From Elymus sibiricus (taxonomy: Eukaryota; Streptophyta; Magnoliopsida; Poales; Poaceae), in the NCBI GenBank assembly GCA_039707655.1, contig CM077676.1, positions 456,124,379 through 456,188,378 on the forward strand: 64,000 nucleotides of DNA, read 5' to 3'. The notes under the pieces are model-generated. The model saw only the letters and a program-made list of their open reading frames with translations. It did no database searches and had not been told where the DNA came from. Below are positions 12,801 to 24,002 of the stretch, one piece after another. Every line of letters starts with the position of its first letter. Position 1 is the stretch's first letter. Position numbers and translations under genes: made by a program.

Positions 12801-12950
12801 GTGTTTTGCATGACTTCACTTAAGATGATAAATGACATTAGTTGAGCCATAAAATATTTGGTTAAGGATATGAATGTCTTGTTTATTTGAAGTCTTTATT
12901 TTTAATTGTTTAATTGGTTGCTTCTGTTTGATTTAATTCATAAAAATTCC
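9814..12950. other. AT-rich intergenic DNA, no gene seen
   Basis: About 3.1 kb of strongly AT-rich sequence with only short ORFs (under 90 codons) that have no recognisable domains. Poly(A)/poly(T) runs are frequent. No terminal repeats, LTR borders or known transposon ends were found by reading. It may be decayed transposon sequence. Confidence 0.5.
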
Positions 12951-12967
12951 TATAGTTATTACCTTCA

Positions 12968-13445
12968 ATGCTTTGGACCAAATTCACCCCCCTTGGCGTC
13001 AAGGGTAAGGGAGTTAAAGATGGGCCAAAATCTGTTTATGTCCCTTTGAGTAGTCCTAAGGTATGGCAGCCTCCGCCTTCTGATCATATTAAAATTAACG
13101 TGGACGCAAGTTTTGTGGACAACATTTGTACAACTAGTGTGGGGGTTGTTGCCAGAGATTCGATAGGCGAAGTCATTGTCTCCTCGTGGGATTATATTGG
13201 TTTGTGCACCAGTGTTGATGAAGCGGAGCTTCGGGCATGTCTCGCGGGCCTTTATATTGGTATATCCTTTCATAAGCCTGTTATTTTGGAAACGGACTGT
13301 GCTTTTGTGGTCTCCCTCCTTGCAGATGATAACCTTGATAGATCTTCTCTCGTGGATCTGAAGAAGGAAGCGGTAGCCATCACCAAGCTCCTACCAAAAT
13401 TTAAGCTGATGAAGATTAATACACAAGCCAATGTGGTGGCTCATC
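12968..13445 (+). pseudogene. RNase H-like protein of a LINE-type element, 5' part (split by Sirevirus)
   Basis: The frame opens at an ATG at 12968 and runs to the target site at 13445. It continues exactly in phase at 37371 on the other side of the 23.9 kb insertion. Joined, it would be 194 residues. The sequence shows a plant RNase H fold (RVT_3 type): KINVDASF near residue 40 with the first acidic residue, GVVARDSIGEV, then VDEAELRACLAGLYIG with the Glu, then ILETDCAFVVSLL with the next Asp. This domain usually ends plant LINE polyproteins, though stand-alone copies also occur. An in-frame TAG at 12953-12955 lies just upstream, so the copy is either 5'-truncated or a free-standing ORF. It was intact until the insertion. 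Confidence 0.8.
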
Positions 13446-14175
13446 TGAAAGGATCGATACGATCGACTAGAGAGGGGGGGGGGTGAATAGGAGACTACAA
13501 ATTTTAATCTTTCTTGTCAATTTTAAGGTTTAGCGGATAAATAGGGTTCACTAGATATGCAACTAGGTGAACACAACCTATATGACAAGCAAGCTCCAAG
13601 CTAAAAATGCTAGGCAACAAACTAATTAGCAAGCCAACAAGCATACAACGCAAAGTAAAGTGCGGGAAAGGATTAACCACAAGTGAGACGAGGACGCGGA
13701 TTTTATCCCGAAGTTCACTCTTCCTTGGGGAAGAGCTACTCTCCGTTTAGAGCGGTGCCGGAGCCAAAGCTTGCGGAACGCCACCGAAGGCTCACCGTAA
13801 TCTCTTTCGAGTCACCCCCAACGGATGAGCCTCGAATCACTCGGGGTTGGTCTTGAAGGCGACCACCACACCTTTACAAACTTCTCCGGAGCACACCACA
13901 AGCAAGGAAGCTTCCGGAGGAACCTCTAACCGCCTAGGAGCCCAAGCTCCAAGAGTAACAAGTCAATGGTGGATGAATATTGCGGGGAACGCGATTTGGT
14001 TTGGTCAAAGTGTAGATCGGGTCTTGCTCTCCCAATCCCCAAAGTTTCAACAAGTTTGGGTGGAGGGATTGAGAGTATTGAGCAAAATGAGGTGTAGCAA
14101 TGGGTGGAGGGATTGAGAGTAAGAAGGGGACTTATATAGTGTTCTTGGCCGGGTGGGGATTTCTTCCCGTTGGAC

Positions 14176-14386
14176 CCCGTGCGCACGGGCTAAGTCAGCC
14201 CCGTGCGCACGGGGTGTCCAGAGACTTTCCAACCACCCCGTGCGCACGGGGGTCCAGGATCCCGTGCGCACGGGGTGTCCAGAGAGTTTCGTGGCACCCC
14301 GTGTGCACGGGGATCAGAGACTCCGTGCGCACGGTGTGTCCAGAAACTTTCTGATCACCCCGTGTGCACGGGGATCAGAGACCCCG
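14176..14386 (-). repeat. CCCGTGCGCACGGG minisatellite, left Sirevirus LTR
   Basis: Repeated units of a CG-rich palindrome (CCCCGTGCGCACGGGG and variants) alternate with a spacer like TGTCCAGAGAGTTTC. The array continues at 17262-17345 after the solo LTR insertion. The same array stands at 36736-36998 in the other LTR. Read on the element's minus strand it lies upstream of the TATA box. Confidence 0.85.
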
Positions 14387-14387
14387 T

Positions 14388-17259
14388 TGAAAGAACATGC
14401 GCTGCCCCCATGTTTGGTTTTGGTAATTGATGACAATCCCTATGGACTAATGGTTGCCTTGAGTTATATTTGAAGGGTTTGTCCATAGGCTTTGCTTGAG
14501 GACCATTTGTTGGTCTCAAGGTTGTTTGAAGAAGAATATGTGTTGACCAAGGTGCCGTTCAAGGATTTATCCAAAGATTGGTCACGTGAGGGTTGAGCCT
14601 ATTGCAAGCATGTCTTGAAGAAGAAGAAGATTGTGTGAACATTCATGTTTACCTTCAAGACATCATCTTTATGATGAGAAGACATGATACAAGGTTGATC
14701 AGGACCAAGTCAAAGAGTGAATCAAGTTGATCAACACACAAAGCGTAGAAGATGTACCGAGAGGGATCAAGTGATCCCATGGTATGGTAAGCATTGTCCA
14801 TTACGCTTTGTGTACTAACCCATTGTCTACGTGAGAGTTCTATGTGGGGTTAGGTATGTTTCCATGGGCTTGCGTCAAGAGGAAGATCTCATTCAACCCA
14901 TGGAGGATGACATCAAGTGGTGATCGTCATCAAGTTTGCGGTGTGCAAGTTCAAGCGGAGCATCACTAAGAAATCACATGCTTGAAGCTTGCCGTCCATT
15001 ATGGTGACAATGGACTGGTGAAGATGTGCCGAAGAGTGGCTCACCCATAGTGGAGTATGGGGGAGCAATCAACTAGTCTTCATTGAGCAAACACAATCAA
15101 GAAAGGTGGTCCAACTTGAGGAGGTCAAGATTGTCATCATCTAGCTCAAGTGGACTATGCGCAAGGCAAAGGTTTGCCCTTGATAGGTTTTCTATTTTAC
15201 CGGTCTCATGGTGGTAGTTGGGAGACCGGGTTATAGGATCGATAGCCGTACTATCAAGGGGGGCTCTCGGATGAGTAGCTTAATCGTATCTTTCGTAGAG
15301 AGCTCAAACCATTGCATTCTTGCATCATCTTTCTTGGTTCTTGTTTGGCCTTTTTTGCTTTGGGAGTCTTTGAGCTTTTTGTCACCTTCATGACAAGCTT
15401 AAGTTCATCGAGAACGGATTTCATTTGCTTCATCTTGTATGTTCTCGATGTTGGGGTTTATGCCGGATCATCACTGATAGAGGTTTCACATCTCTATATC
15501 ATAGGCATATCTCTACTGCCACTTCTTTCTATATCCAACAAGCTTGAGTTTGCTCAATTCGGAGCTCATTTGCAGATGTTATGGCAGTTCCGGTTTTTCC
15601 TTCTCTGGCGGTTGTACCGCTAGTGTATGCGGTTGTACTGGTCGACCAGTACTTTCGGGACAACCACCACCCTTGGGTTGCAGTCTCCAGGTGTCTGCCA
15701 AGCGGTTGTACCGCTGCCTCCGGGCGGTTGTACCGCCTGGTGCTTGGCGAACCCCAGGACTGCTGCTCGGCGGTTGTACCGGCCAAGTACCGCTTCAACC
15801 ACCGCTAAGGGGTGACTCCCGTCTGATGTGGAGCGGATGCTGGGCGGTGGTGAACCGGTAGTTCGCGGATGGCTTAGGCGTACCGCTACTACCGGTGACT
15901 GGAGCGGTTGTACCGCTCCAGACTTAGCCACCACAAGTACTTGGTCCCGGCGGTTGTACCGGTCCTAGTACCGCTCCAACTACCGGTCAGGGCTGATTCC
16001 CTACTGTTTTGGAGCGGTAGTAGGCCGGTGGTAGCCCGGTAGTTCCCGGATGGTTTCAGCCGACCGGTACTACCGGTGCAACCTCCGGTTGTACCGCCTG
16101 GTACTCTGCTTTAGGGGAACCCGCAAAAAGCGGTTGTACCGGTTGTACCGCTCCCGTGTTATTCTGCAACATAACGGGTAGATTCGTGGGGTCCTATAAA
16201 AGGGGGTCTTCTTCCCCAATGGACCCAACCTCTTGAGCTCGTGTTCTTCCCCCATTGTTGACCTTCTTCGAGCTTGCTATCTCTCAATCCCTCCAATGAT
16301 TCTTGCTAGTTCTTGAGGGAAAAGAGAGAGGAGATCTAGATCTACGTTTCCACCAATCAGTTTCTCCTCTATGTGAGGGGAACCCCTTGGATCTAGATCT
16401 TGGAGTTCTTGGTGTTCTCCTTGTTCTTCCTCTCATATTCCTCCATAGCTTTTGTTGCTTTGGTGGGATTTGGGAGTGAGGGACTTGACCACTTCGTGTG
16501 TTCTTGCCATTGCATTAGTTGCATCGGTTTGAGTTCTCCACGATGATACGTGGTGGTGAAAAGTTGAGAAGCTTATTACTCTTGGGTGCTTGGTACCCTA
16601 GAGCTTGTTCCTCTTGGGTGCTTGGGCGCCCTAGACGGTTGGTGGTGCTTCGGAGCTCAATCATTGTGGTGTAAAGCTCCGGGCAAGCGTCGGGGTCTCC
16701 AATTAGGTTGTGGAGATCGCCCCGAGCAATTTGACGGGTACCGGTGACCGCCCCCAAGGGTTGCCAAAGTGTACGGGTTCGGAGACCGCCCCCAAGGGTT
16801 GCCATTTGTACGGGTTTGGTGACCGCCCTCAAGGGTCCCATAGTGGAATCACGACATCTTGCATTATGCGAGGGCGTGAGGAGATTACGGTGGCCCTAGT
16901 GGCTTCTTGGGGAGCATTGTGCCTCCACACCGCTCCAAACGGAGATTAGCATCCGCAAGGGTGTGAACTTCGGGATACATCGTCGTCTCCGCGTGCCTCG
17001 GTTATCTCTTACCCGAGCCCTTTACTTATGCACTTTACTTTGTGATAGCCATAGTGTTTCATGTTATATCTTGCTATCACTTAGTTGTTTATCTTGCTTA
17101 GCATAAGTTGTTGGTGCACATAGCTGAGCCTAGTTGTTGTAGGTTTTGTGCTTGACAAATTAACCGCTAGGTTTTTTTCGCATTTGTTCAAGCCTAAACC
17201 GTAATTATTTTAAAGCGCCTATTCACCCCCCCCCTCTAGGCGACATCCACGATCTTTCA
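14388..17259 (+). mobile_element. solo LTR of a related Sirevirus-type element
   Basis: This 2,872-bp block interrupts the left Sirevirus LTR. It begins TGAAAGAACATGCGC and ends GATCTTTCA, with no internal domains. Its last 45 bases (CTATTCACCCCC, CTCTAG, GATC.TTTCA) resemble the end of the host LTR read on the opposite strand, so it probably belongs to a related family inserted in reverse orientation. A TATA box (TATAAAA, 16195-16201) follows an array of GCGGTTGTACCGC units. The 5-bp flanks (CCCGT and ACGCG) do not match. A solo LTR normally keeps its target duplication, so either it mutated or the element arose by a rearrangement. Confidence 0.8.
15607..16160 (+). repeat. palindromic GCGGTTGTACCGC array in the solo LTR
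   Basis: About ten copies of GCGGTTGTACCG(C) and close variants (CCGGTACTACCGG) are irregularly spaced over 550 bases upstream of the TATA box at 16195. Each unit can fold on itself. The array gives several spurious ORFs. Confidence 0.8.
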
Positions 17260-17701
17260 ACGCGCACGGGATGTCCAGAAACTTTCTGATCACCCCGTGC
17301 GCACGGGGGTCAAATACCCCGTGCACACGGGGTGTCCAGAGAGTTTCTGAAGAAGCTCCTAGGACACCACGGTAGAACACAATATGAGTGGAAACTTGGT
17401 GGAGGTGTAGGAGAGCTGGTGTATAAGTCTTGGAAGAATTCCCACACGACACTAATCCGCAATGACCCCTCTTAATAGTGCGGTTTTTCCTACGACTCAA
17501 ATCGAACCAAAACGAAAACCTTCGAGTCGCCGGTAAACCACGCCTTTGATCTTTTTGAATTGGGGGGGGGGGGGGGTAACACACCTCCATAATAATCTTC
17601 ATGGAACCAATATCCTGAGATAAACTTTAGCAACCGATATTAGTTCCTCTAACCACATTGTCATCACACCAAAATATAATTAAGTGCCATATGCACTTTC
17701 A

Positions 17702-17716
17702 ATCTCCCCCTTTTTG
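17702..17716 (-). other. polypurine tract next to the 3' LTR
   Basis: On the minus strand the sequence reads AAAAAGGGGGAGAT directly before the LTR start, the position and composition expected for the primer of plus-strand DNA synthesis. Further GGGGGAG tracts lie upstream on the minus strand at 17801-17807, 17868-17874, 18164-18170 and 20832-20838. Such multiple polypurine tracts are a described Sirevirus hallmark. Confidence 0.8.
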
Positions 17717-18334
17717 GTGCATTGATGACAACATGGTTAGGACATGGCAACAAAGATATAACAATGAGAATAGCCAAGAGACAATAGTTGATCACGAGAG
17801 CTCCCCCTATATGTGTGCAAGGATAAAAGGAGATGCTTGACTACGCATCAAGCACACACACACGAGGCTCCCCCTAGATCAATATTGTCAAAGAATGTGA
17901 TCAACATAAATAACCTACACGGTGCCTAGATCACATGCAAGTGTGGTGTGCAGACAAAGAGAGACTATAACATAAAGTAACTTGATCAAACTCCATAAGA
18001 GATCAACATAAGCATAGATAAACTCCATAAAGTAGATAGTCTCTCACATAGACTAGGTAGCTCACGACCACACCACGAAAAGCAAAAAAAACATCTGAAG
18101 CCAACTAAACACCAACAAATAACACGAGGCATTGAGATCTCGAAACACAAACTCCTAAGACTTCTCCCCCTTTGTTATCAAGACAACAAAAAGGGAAAAG
18201 GCGAAGCAAATAAACCACTAGACAAGAGGAGGCGCGCTCGCATCATCATCATCATCATCAAAGCGATATCCTGCCAACGGGAAAGAGCGAGCCGTGGCCA
18301 CACTGTTAGAGTCCTCGGACCTAGGGCCAACCTC

Positions 18335-20128
18335 CTATCCTACAGCAGCACGCTCGACCTTCTTCAGACGCCTTTCAAGCTTGCCCCTGTTGGTCTCCTT
18401 AATATAACGACGCTGAATGGACTGACACATCTTGAACATGTTGCTCACGGTCTTCAGAAGAGACTTCTTCTCCTCTCTGGTGAAACTGGCATCAGCAGCA
18501 ACCTGCTTCCCTTTGCCACGTGGAATCCGTGCATGGGATGAACAACCCTCAGTGTAGGTAACATGATCCTTAGGCCTGGGGTTGCGCCCCTTCTTGGAAG
18601 GCGCATACGGTGGAGGAGCAGCCGAAAGCCAGTTCGCATCACGATTCGGAATGGAGGTGCGGTACTTAGCAATGTACCTGGCGGGGCAGACAGACTCAAT
18701 CCAAGCCTGGATGAACGGAGCATAGATGCATGACTTGTTCTCCTGAACACACTGCCTGATCTCAAAGAACATGAAGTCTAGAACATCCACTTTCTTCCTG
18801 TCACGAAGGTAGACAAAGATGTCCAACATGGAGCTCCTCAGATTGTGAGAGTCCCCGGCCTTAGGATTAAGTGTGTACCTAAGAATGTGACGCATAGTAT
18901 CATAGGTTGGCTTCAAGTGTTTGATAGAACCGGTGGTGAAAGCCTTCTCTGGCTTGTATGCAAAAGCAATCTCATCCTTGCCTCTTCCAGTCTCACGAGC
19001 ATGACCATACACAGGATGCTCCTCAGCAAAGAACTGATACGGAATGATGTCAGAGAACTTAGCCATGGTGGCCTCACACTCATATGTGCCAGACATCCAA
19101 GTCAAAGTGCGAGCCTCATCATTGTGAAAGTATACGGTGGCAAAGAACTGCATCACAAGATCTTCATTGAACGGATGGTGGAAGGCGACGAACGGGATCA
19201 AACCAAGCCTCCCAAGAGCATCATACACACTGGGATAGATATGAGCATTGTCCCGAAGAGCCTCCACATTGATTTGTTTGTGGGGGGCAAACTTGTTCTT
19301 CTTGGTCATGATCCGCTCAGAGAACACACGGTGCTGAAAATCATTCTTGAATGTCAACTCCTGGATCAGTGTTTGGCACATAGGGGAAATCCTGCCTGCG
19401 GGCCCAAAGTTCTGGCTGGGTCCATCGAGAGAGAGGAAGATTCTTGACATTACGACCTCCTGGAAGAACATGTTCCTCTGGGTTCTCATCACCTTCCTCC
19501 TCCTCCTCATCATCAACAAACTCAGCCTCTCCCTCTGCATCTTGATCATAGTGAGCATCATCCTGAGAATCATACTCATCCTCACTATCCTCAGAAGCCT
19601 CAACCACGGGCTGCTTAGTGGCAGCACGGCGAACTCGACCCCGACCAATGTCCTCTGACAACTGACGATGAGCAACCGTGAACTGACTGTCTCCTGCTTT
19701 GGTGCGCTTGCGACGAACCTCGGACCTCTTGTCAGCGGAGTCTGAGAAACACAAAGCAAAGAACACAACAGAAGCCAGAAGATGAGTGCAAGTGCATGAC
19801 GATATGGCAAGGAGTAGAAATAGAATCAAACTGCAGTGAACCCACTGTATACCCCGTGCGCACGGGGTCAAACCCACGTGGGCACGGGGCCCCGTGCGCA
19901 CAGTACAGGCCCGTGCACACGGGGGTCGCCTGGCGACAGCCACTTCTAGATCGAAATCCAGAGGTGAGTGTGGCCAGGAACAGGGATAGGGATTCAACTC
20001 AGTTTTACATCTAAGTCTAAGGAAAAAGTCGCCTAAACTAGTAGATAGAGGAACCCTAGAACTACACAAAGCATCCATGGAGAACTAAAGGAGAAAACGG
20101 AGGGGGGCATACCAGAGGAAGACCCCAT
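18335..20128 (-). pseudogene. Sirevirus extra ORF (putative plant transposon protein), one intron, frameshifted
   Basis: The gene lies between pol and the 3' LTR. A start codon at 20128-20126 begins a 16-base first exon ending at 20113, followed by GT and an intron to 19742 that ends TTTCTCAG. The second exon (from 19741) joins in frame. It encodes a basic start (KRSEVRRKRTKAG), a long acidic region with a run of Asp/Glu, then a folded domain from about 19370 to 18600 with NEDLVMQFFATVYFH, and a basic tail. The domain resembles the putative plant transposon protein found after pol in grass Sireviruses; its function is unknown, and 'env-like' is only a positional label. The acidic half and the domain half lie in different frames, with the break near 19345-19375, where a short sequence repeats. 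The intron assignment rests on splice sites and frame only. Confidence 0.7.
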
Positions 20129-20412
20129 CCTGAGCAATCTCCACGAATCGGAAAGGGCTCCACGGCGCGAGGGTGCGCCGGAGAGGATCGAGGCGACGGT
20201 GGCGGCCCTTGAGGCGTCCTGGGGCGTGGAGGGGGCGAATGGGTGGGAATGAACCCTAACCCCCCACGTCCCACCTCATTTGGGCCAGAAACCGCAGACC
20301 CCGTGCGCACGGGCTAAAGTGCCCGTGGACACGGGGGTCCCGTGCGCACGGTACATAGCCCGTGGGCACGGGGGCCCCGTGCGCACGGTACATGACCGTG
20401 GGCACGGGGTGT
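19849..20412 (-). repeat. LTR-type minisatellite units inside the internal region
   Basis: Two clusters (19849-19925 and 20296-20412) carry the CCCGTGCGCACGGGG unit that marks the Sirevirus LTRs. The first cluster lies within the predicted intron of the extra ORF, the second just upstream of its start codon on the minus strand. The same repeat is therefore present in at least two places of the element outside the LTR. Confidence 0.8.
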
Positions 20413-20899
20413 TCACAGAGATTTTGACAGCAAATTTTACTTTGAGTCCCAGCCGGGTGTATACCCTTACCGAAACTCAAGGTGCATTTCCGTCTCACTT
20501 CAGAACACGTCGCGAGAGAAATCCAACACTACTAGAAAAGTGTATGTGTAGCACTTGCACTAGAGAGAAACAAAAAACACAAACAACACGAAAAAGAACA
20601 CAAAGACTAGAAGAACCCAAAAAAATGAAATAAGATCCAACCTCCAAAGGAGGGCGGTGGCTGAAGCCACCATGTCTGAGTTTATTTGGTATGGCACCGC
20701 GAAGATATGAACCTTGGGCCCAAGACCAATACTCATCTTTGAAGCACAAGTGCCATCTTGAAATGGTTAATGTGAAAGGTTTTGTTCAATTTATGCTCTA
20801 GTAGGATAAGATAGCTCATGAGTTGAGCTAGCTCCCCCTACATAGGTGCCTACATCTACAACATGATACTAGTTGAGCATGCCTGTGTATGCAAGGACC

Positions 20900-22139
20900 T
20901 CAATCCAAGTTACTTATATCCACGATATTTAGCTCATGCCTTAACTCATGGAATCTAGCTTCATCAAGTGGCTTGGTGAAGATATCAGCAAGTTGTTGTT
21001 CGGTGTTAACATGGAATATCTCAATGTCTTCTCTTGCCACATGATCTCGAAGAAAATGATGACGAATATCAATATGCTTGGTTCTGCTATGTTGCACGGG
21101 ATTGTCGGCGATCTTGATTGCACTTTCATTGTCACAAAATAGAGGCACTTTGTCACATTTGACACCATAATCCATCAAAGTTTGCCTCATCCATAATAAT
21201 TGTGCAAAACAACTTCCGGCGGCAATGTACTCTGCTTCGGCGGTTGAAAGAGATACACAATTTTGCTTCTTTGATGACCAAATTACCAAAGACCATCCAA
21301 GGAACTGACATGAGCCAGACGTGGACTTGCGATCTACCTTGTCTCCGGCCCAATCCGAGTCTGAATATCCCATTAACTTGAATGTTGATCATTTGGGAAA
21401 CCAAAGGCCCAAGTTTGGGGTATGAACCAAATATCGAAGGATTCTTTTCACTGCCGAAAAATGGCTCTCCTTGGGAGCGGATTGAAATCTTGCACACATA
21501 CACACACTCAACATAATATCCGGTCTAGATGCACAAAGGTAAAGCAAAGAACCGATCATGGAGCGATATACCTTTTGATCCACATCTTTACCATTGGGAT
21601 CAAGATTAAGTTGGCCATTGGTGGGCATGGGCGTCTTCATGGGCTTGACATCTTGCATTTTGAACCTCTTGAGCATGTCTTGAATATAAAGTGCTTGGTT
21701 GATGAAGGTTCCTCCTCTCAATTGCTTCACTTGAAATCCGAGGAAGAACATCAACTCTCCCATCATGCTCATAGCAAATTCCTTGGTCATAAGATTCTCA
21801 AACTCAACGTTAATAGCATGATTAGTGGAACCAAAAATAATATCATTAACATATATTTGGCACACAAACAATTCTCCTTTTACCCTCTTCGTGAAGAGAG
21901 TGGAATCTATTAACCCGATTTGGAACCCCTTCTCGCTTAGGAATGCCGTGAGGTGATCATACCAAGCACGAGGTGCTTGTTTAAGTCCGTAGAGCGCCTT
22001 ATGGAGTTCATAAACGTGAGAGGGGTGATCGGGATCTTCGAAACCGGGAGGTTGTTTGACATACACCAACTCCTTAAGAGGACCATTAAGAAATGCACTC
22101 TTCACATCCATTTGATACAATTTAAAATCATGATGTGAA
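20900..22139 (-). pseudogene. Sirevirus pol, C-terminal part: reverse transcriptase and RNase H
   Basis: Read on the minus strand from the Angela insertion site, the frame continues with the reverse transcriptase ([25 protein letters not shown]) and then RNase H (YSDSDWAGDKVDRKSTSG, STAEAEYIAAGS, HIDIRHHFLRD) to a natural stop at 20900-20902. The catalytic YVDD box reads YVND; the Asn codon is at 21845-21847, a change expected to abolish polymerisation. An in-frame TGA at 21389-21391 separates the two domains. The frame matches gag and the other pol parts once the nested element is removed. Downstream of it (to 17702) lie the extra ORF and polypurine tracts. Confidence 0.9.
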
Positions 22140-22144
22140 TCATA

Positions 22145-23985
22145 TGTTGGAAATATGCCCTAGAGGCAATAATAAATTGGTTATTATTATATTTCCTTGT
22201 TCATGATAATCGTTTATTATCCATGCTATAATTGTATTGATTGGAAACTCAAATACATGTGTGGGTACATAGACAACACTGTGTCCCTAGTAAGCCTCTA
22301 GTTGACTAGCTCGTTGATCAAAGATGGTTAAGGTTTCCTAGCCATAGACATGAGATGTCATTTGATAACGGGATCACATCATTAGGAGAATGATGTGATG
22401 GACAAGACCCAAACTGTAAACGTAGCATTTGATCGTGTCAGTTTATTGCTATTGTTTTCTGCATGTCAAGTATCTGTTCCTTTGACCATGAGATCATGCA
22501 ACTCACTGACACCGGAGGAATACCTTGTGTGTATCAAACGTCGCAACGTAACTGGGTGACTATAAAGGTGCTCTACAGGTATCTCCGAGGGTGTCTGTTG
22601 GGTTGGCATGGATCAAGACTGGGATTTGTTACTCCGTATGACGGAGAGGTATCTCAGGGCCCACTCGGTAATACAACATCACAATGAGCCTTGCAAGCAA
22701 TGTGACTAAAGTGTTAGCCACGAGATCTTGTATTACGGAACGAGTAAAGAGACTTGCCGGTAACGAGATTGAACTAGGTATAGAGATACCGACGATCGAA
22801 TCTCGGGCATGTAACATACCGAAGAACAAAGGGAACAGCATACGGGATTAACTGAATCCTTGACATAGAGGTTCGACCGATAAAGATCTTCGTAGAATAT
22901 GTAGGAGCCAATATGGGCATCCAGGTCCCGCTATTGGTTATTGGCCGTAGAGGTGTCTCGGTCATGTCTACATAGTTCTCGAACCCGCAGGGTCTACACA
23001 CTTAACGTTTGGTGACGATTAGTATAATTGAGTTATTATGTTGGTGACCGAAAGTTGTTCGGAGTCCCGGATAAGATCCCGGACATGGCGAGGATCTCCG
23101 GAATAGTCCGGAGGTAAAGATTGATATATGTGATAATAGTGTTTTGATCTCTGGAAAGGTTCCGGAGTTCACCGGAAGGGGTTCCGGATGTTTACCGAAG
23201 TGTTCGGGTGCAGCAACACTTTATATGAGCCAAAGGGATAAAGCCCACAAGGTATTGGAAAGTGCAAAAGTAGTTTTGCTGCCGCGTAAGCGGTACTACC
23301 GCTTGGTGAAGCGGTACTACCGCCGGAGCGGTACTACCGCTTGTGTGAAGCGGTACTACCGCCCAAGCGGTACTACCGCTTGTGTGAAGCGGTACTACCG
23401 CTTGTGCGCGGCTGTGCACGATTCGGCAGGGTCCGAATTGGACTCTTTTCCTGCGGGCAAAACCGACCCGGAGGAGGCTTTTACTCCAAGTTTAGACCCC
23501 AAGGCTCAACATATAAATAGAGGGGCAGGGCTAGCACACGGGATACATCAGGATTTCCCAAGCCGTGTGCCGGCAACCCTAGCCCTCTAGTTCCTCCGTC
23601 ATAATCTCCGTAGTGCTTGGCGAAGCCCTGCAGAGATTGTTCCTCACCACCATCACCACGCCGTCGTGCTGCTGGAACTCAACCACTACTTCACCATCGC
23701 TCGCTGGATCGAGGAGGTGAAGGCGTCATCAAGCCGTACGTGTGTTGAACGCGGAGGTGCCGTCCGTTCGGCACTAGATCGGAAGGATCGTGATTGGATC
23801 GCGGGACGCTCGGCGATTTGGATCGCGAAGACGTTCGACTACATCAACCGCGTTTATTAACGCTTCCGCTTAGCGATCTACAAGGGTATGTAGATTCACT
23901 CTCCCTCTCGTAGATGCTCATCACCATGGATAGATCTTATGTGTGCGTAGGAAAATTTTTGTTTCCCATGCAACGTTCCCCAACA
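22145..23985 (+). repeat. Angela-like 5' LTR
   Basis: 1,841 bp from TGTTGG to CCCAACA. U3 contains six 13-bp palindromes (23290-23401); a TATA box (ATATAAATAG) is at 23511-23520. It matches the 3' LTR except C23750 against T30897. Confidence 0.95.
23290..23401 (+). repeat. six GCGGTACTACCGC palindromes in U3 (5' LTR)
   Basis: Six perfect copies of the 13-bp palindrome GCGGTACTACCGC are separated by spacers of 4-9 bases (TTGGTGAA, CGGA, TTGTGTGAA, CCAA, TTGTGTGAA). The array ends 109 bases before the TATA box. The partner array in the 3' LTR is at 30437-30548. Possible roles are protein binding or hairpin formation; neither is shown. Confidence 0.9.
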
Positions 23986-23986
23986 G

Positions 23987-24002
23987 TGGCATCTGAGCTA
24001 GG
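23987..24002 (+). other. Angela-like primer binding site
   Basis: TGGCATCTGAGCTAGG follows the 5' LTR after one base. It is a diverged form of the TGGTATCAGAGC site for initiator methionine tRNA used by most plant Copia elements. Confidence 0.65.

Larger units (their letters stand above)
13446..17701 (-). repeat. Sirevirus 3' LTR (left), interrupted by a solo LTR
   Basis: The LTR begins TGAAAGGATCGATACG on the plus strand and ends in GCACTTTCA at 17701. Removing the 2,872-bp insertion at 14388-17259 leaves about 1.38 kb, matching the 1,372-bp partner at 35994-37365. The two differ by scattered substitutions, mostly C/T and G/A, and a few indels, so this insertion is older than the Angela-like one. 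Confidence 0.9.

Noticed and set aside
18845..19447. 200-codon plus-strand frame
   Set aside because: Antisense shadow of the Sirevirus extra ORF; no domain.
21422..21913. 163-codon plus-strand frame
   Set aside because: Antisense to the Sirevirus reverse transcriptase, which has clear motifs on the minus strand.
23290..23401. Regular repeats with short spacers that look CRISPR-like
   Set aside because: The repeat is only 13 bp, spacers are 4-9 bp, and the array sits inside a plant LTR and recurs in its partner LTR.
22463..23590. Open frames of 70-148 codons inside the Angela-like LTR
   Set aside because: They recur identically in the other LTR, overlap each other on both strands and include the palindrome array; LTRs of this group are non-coding.
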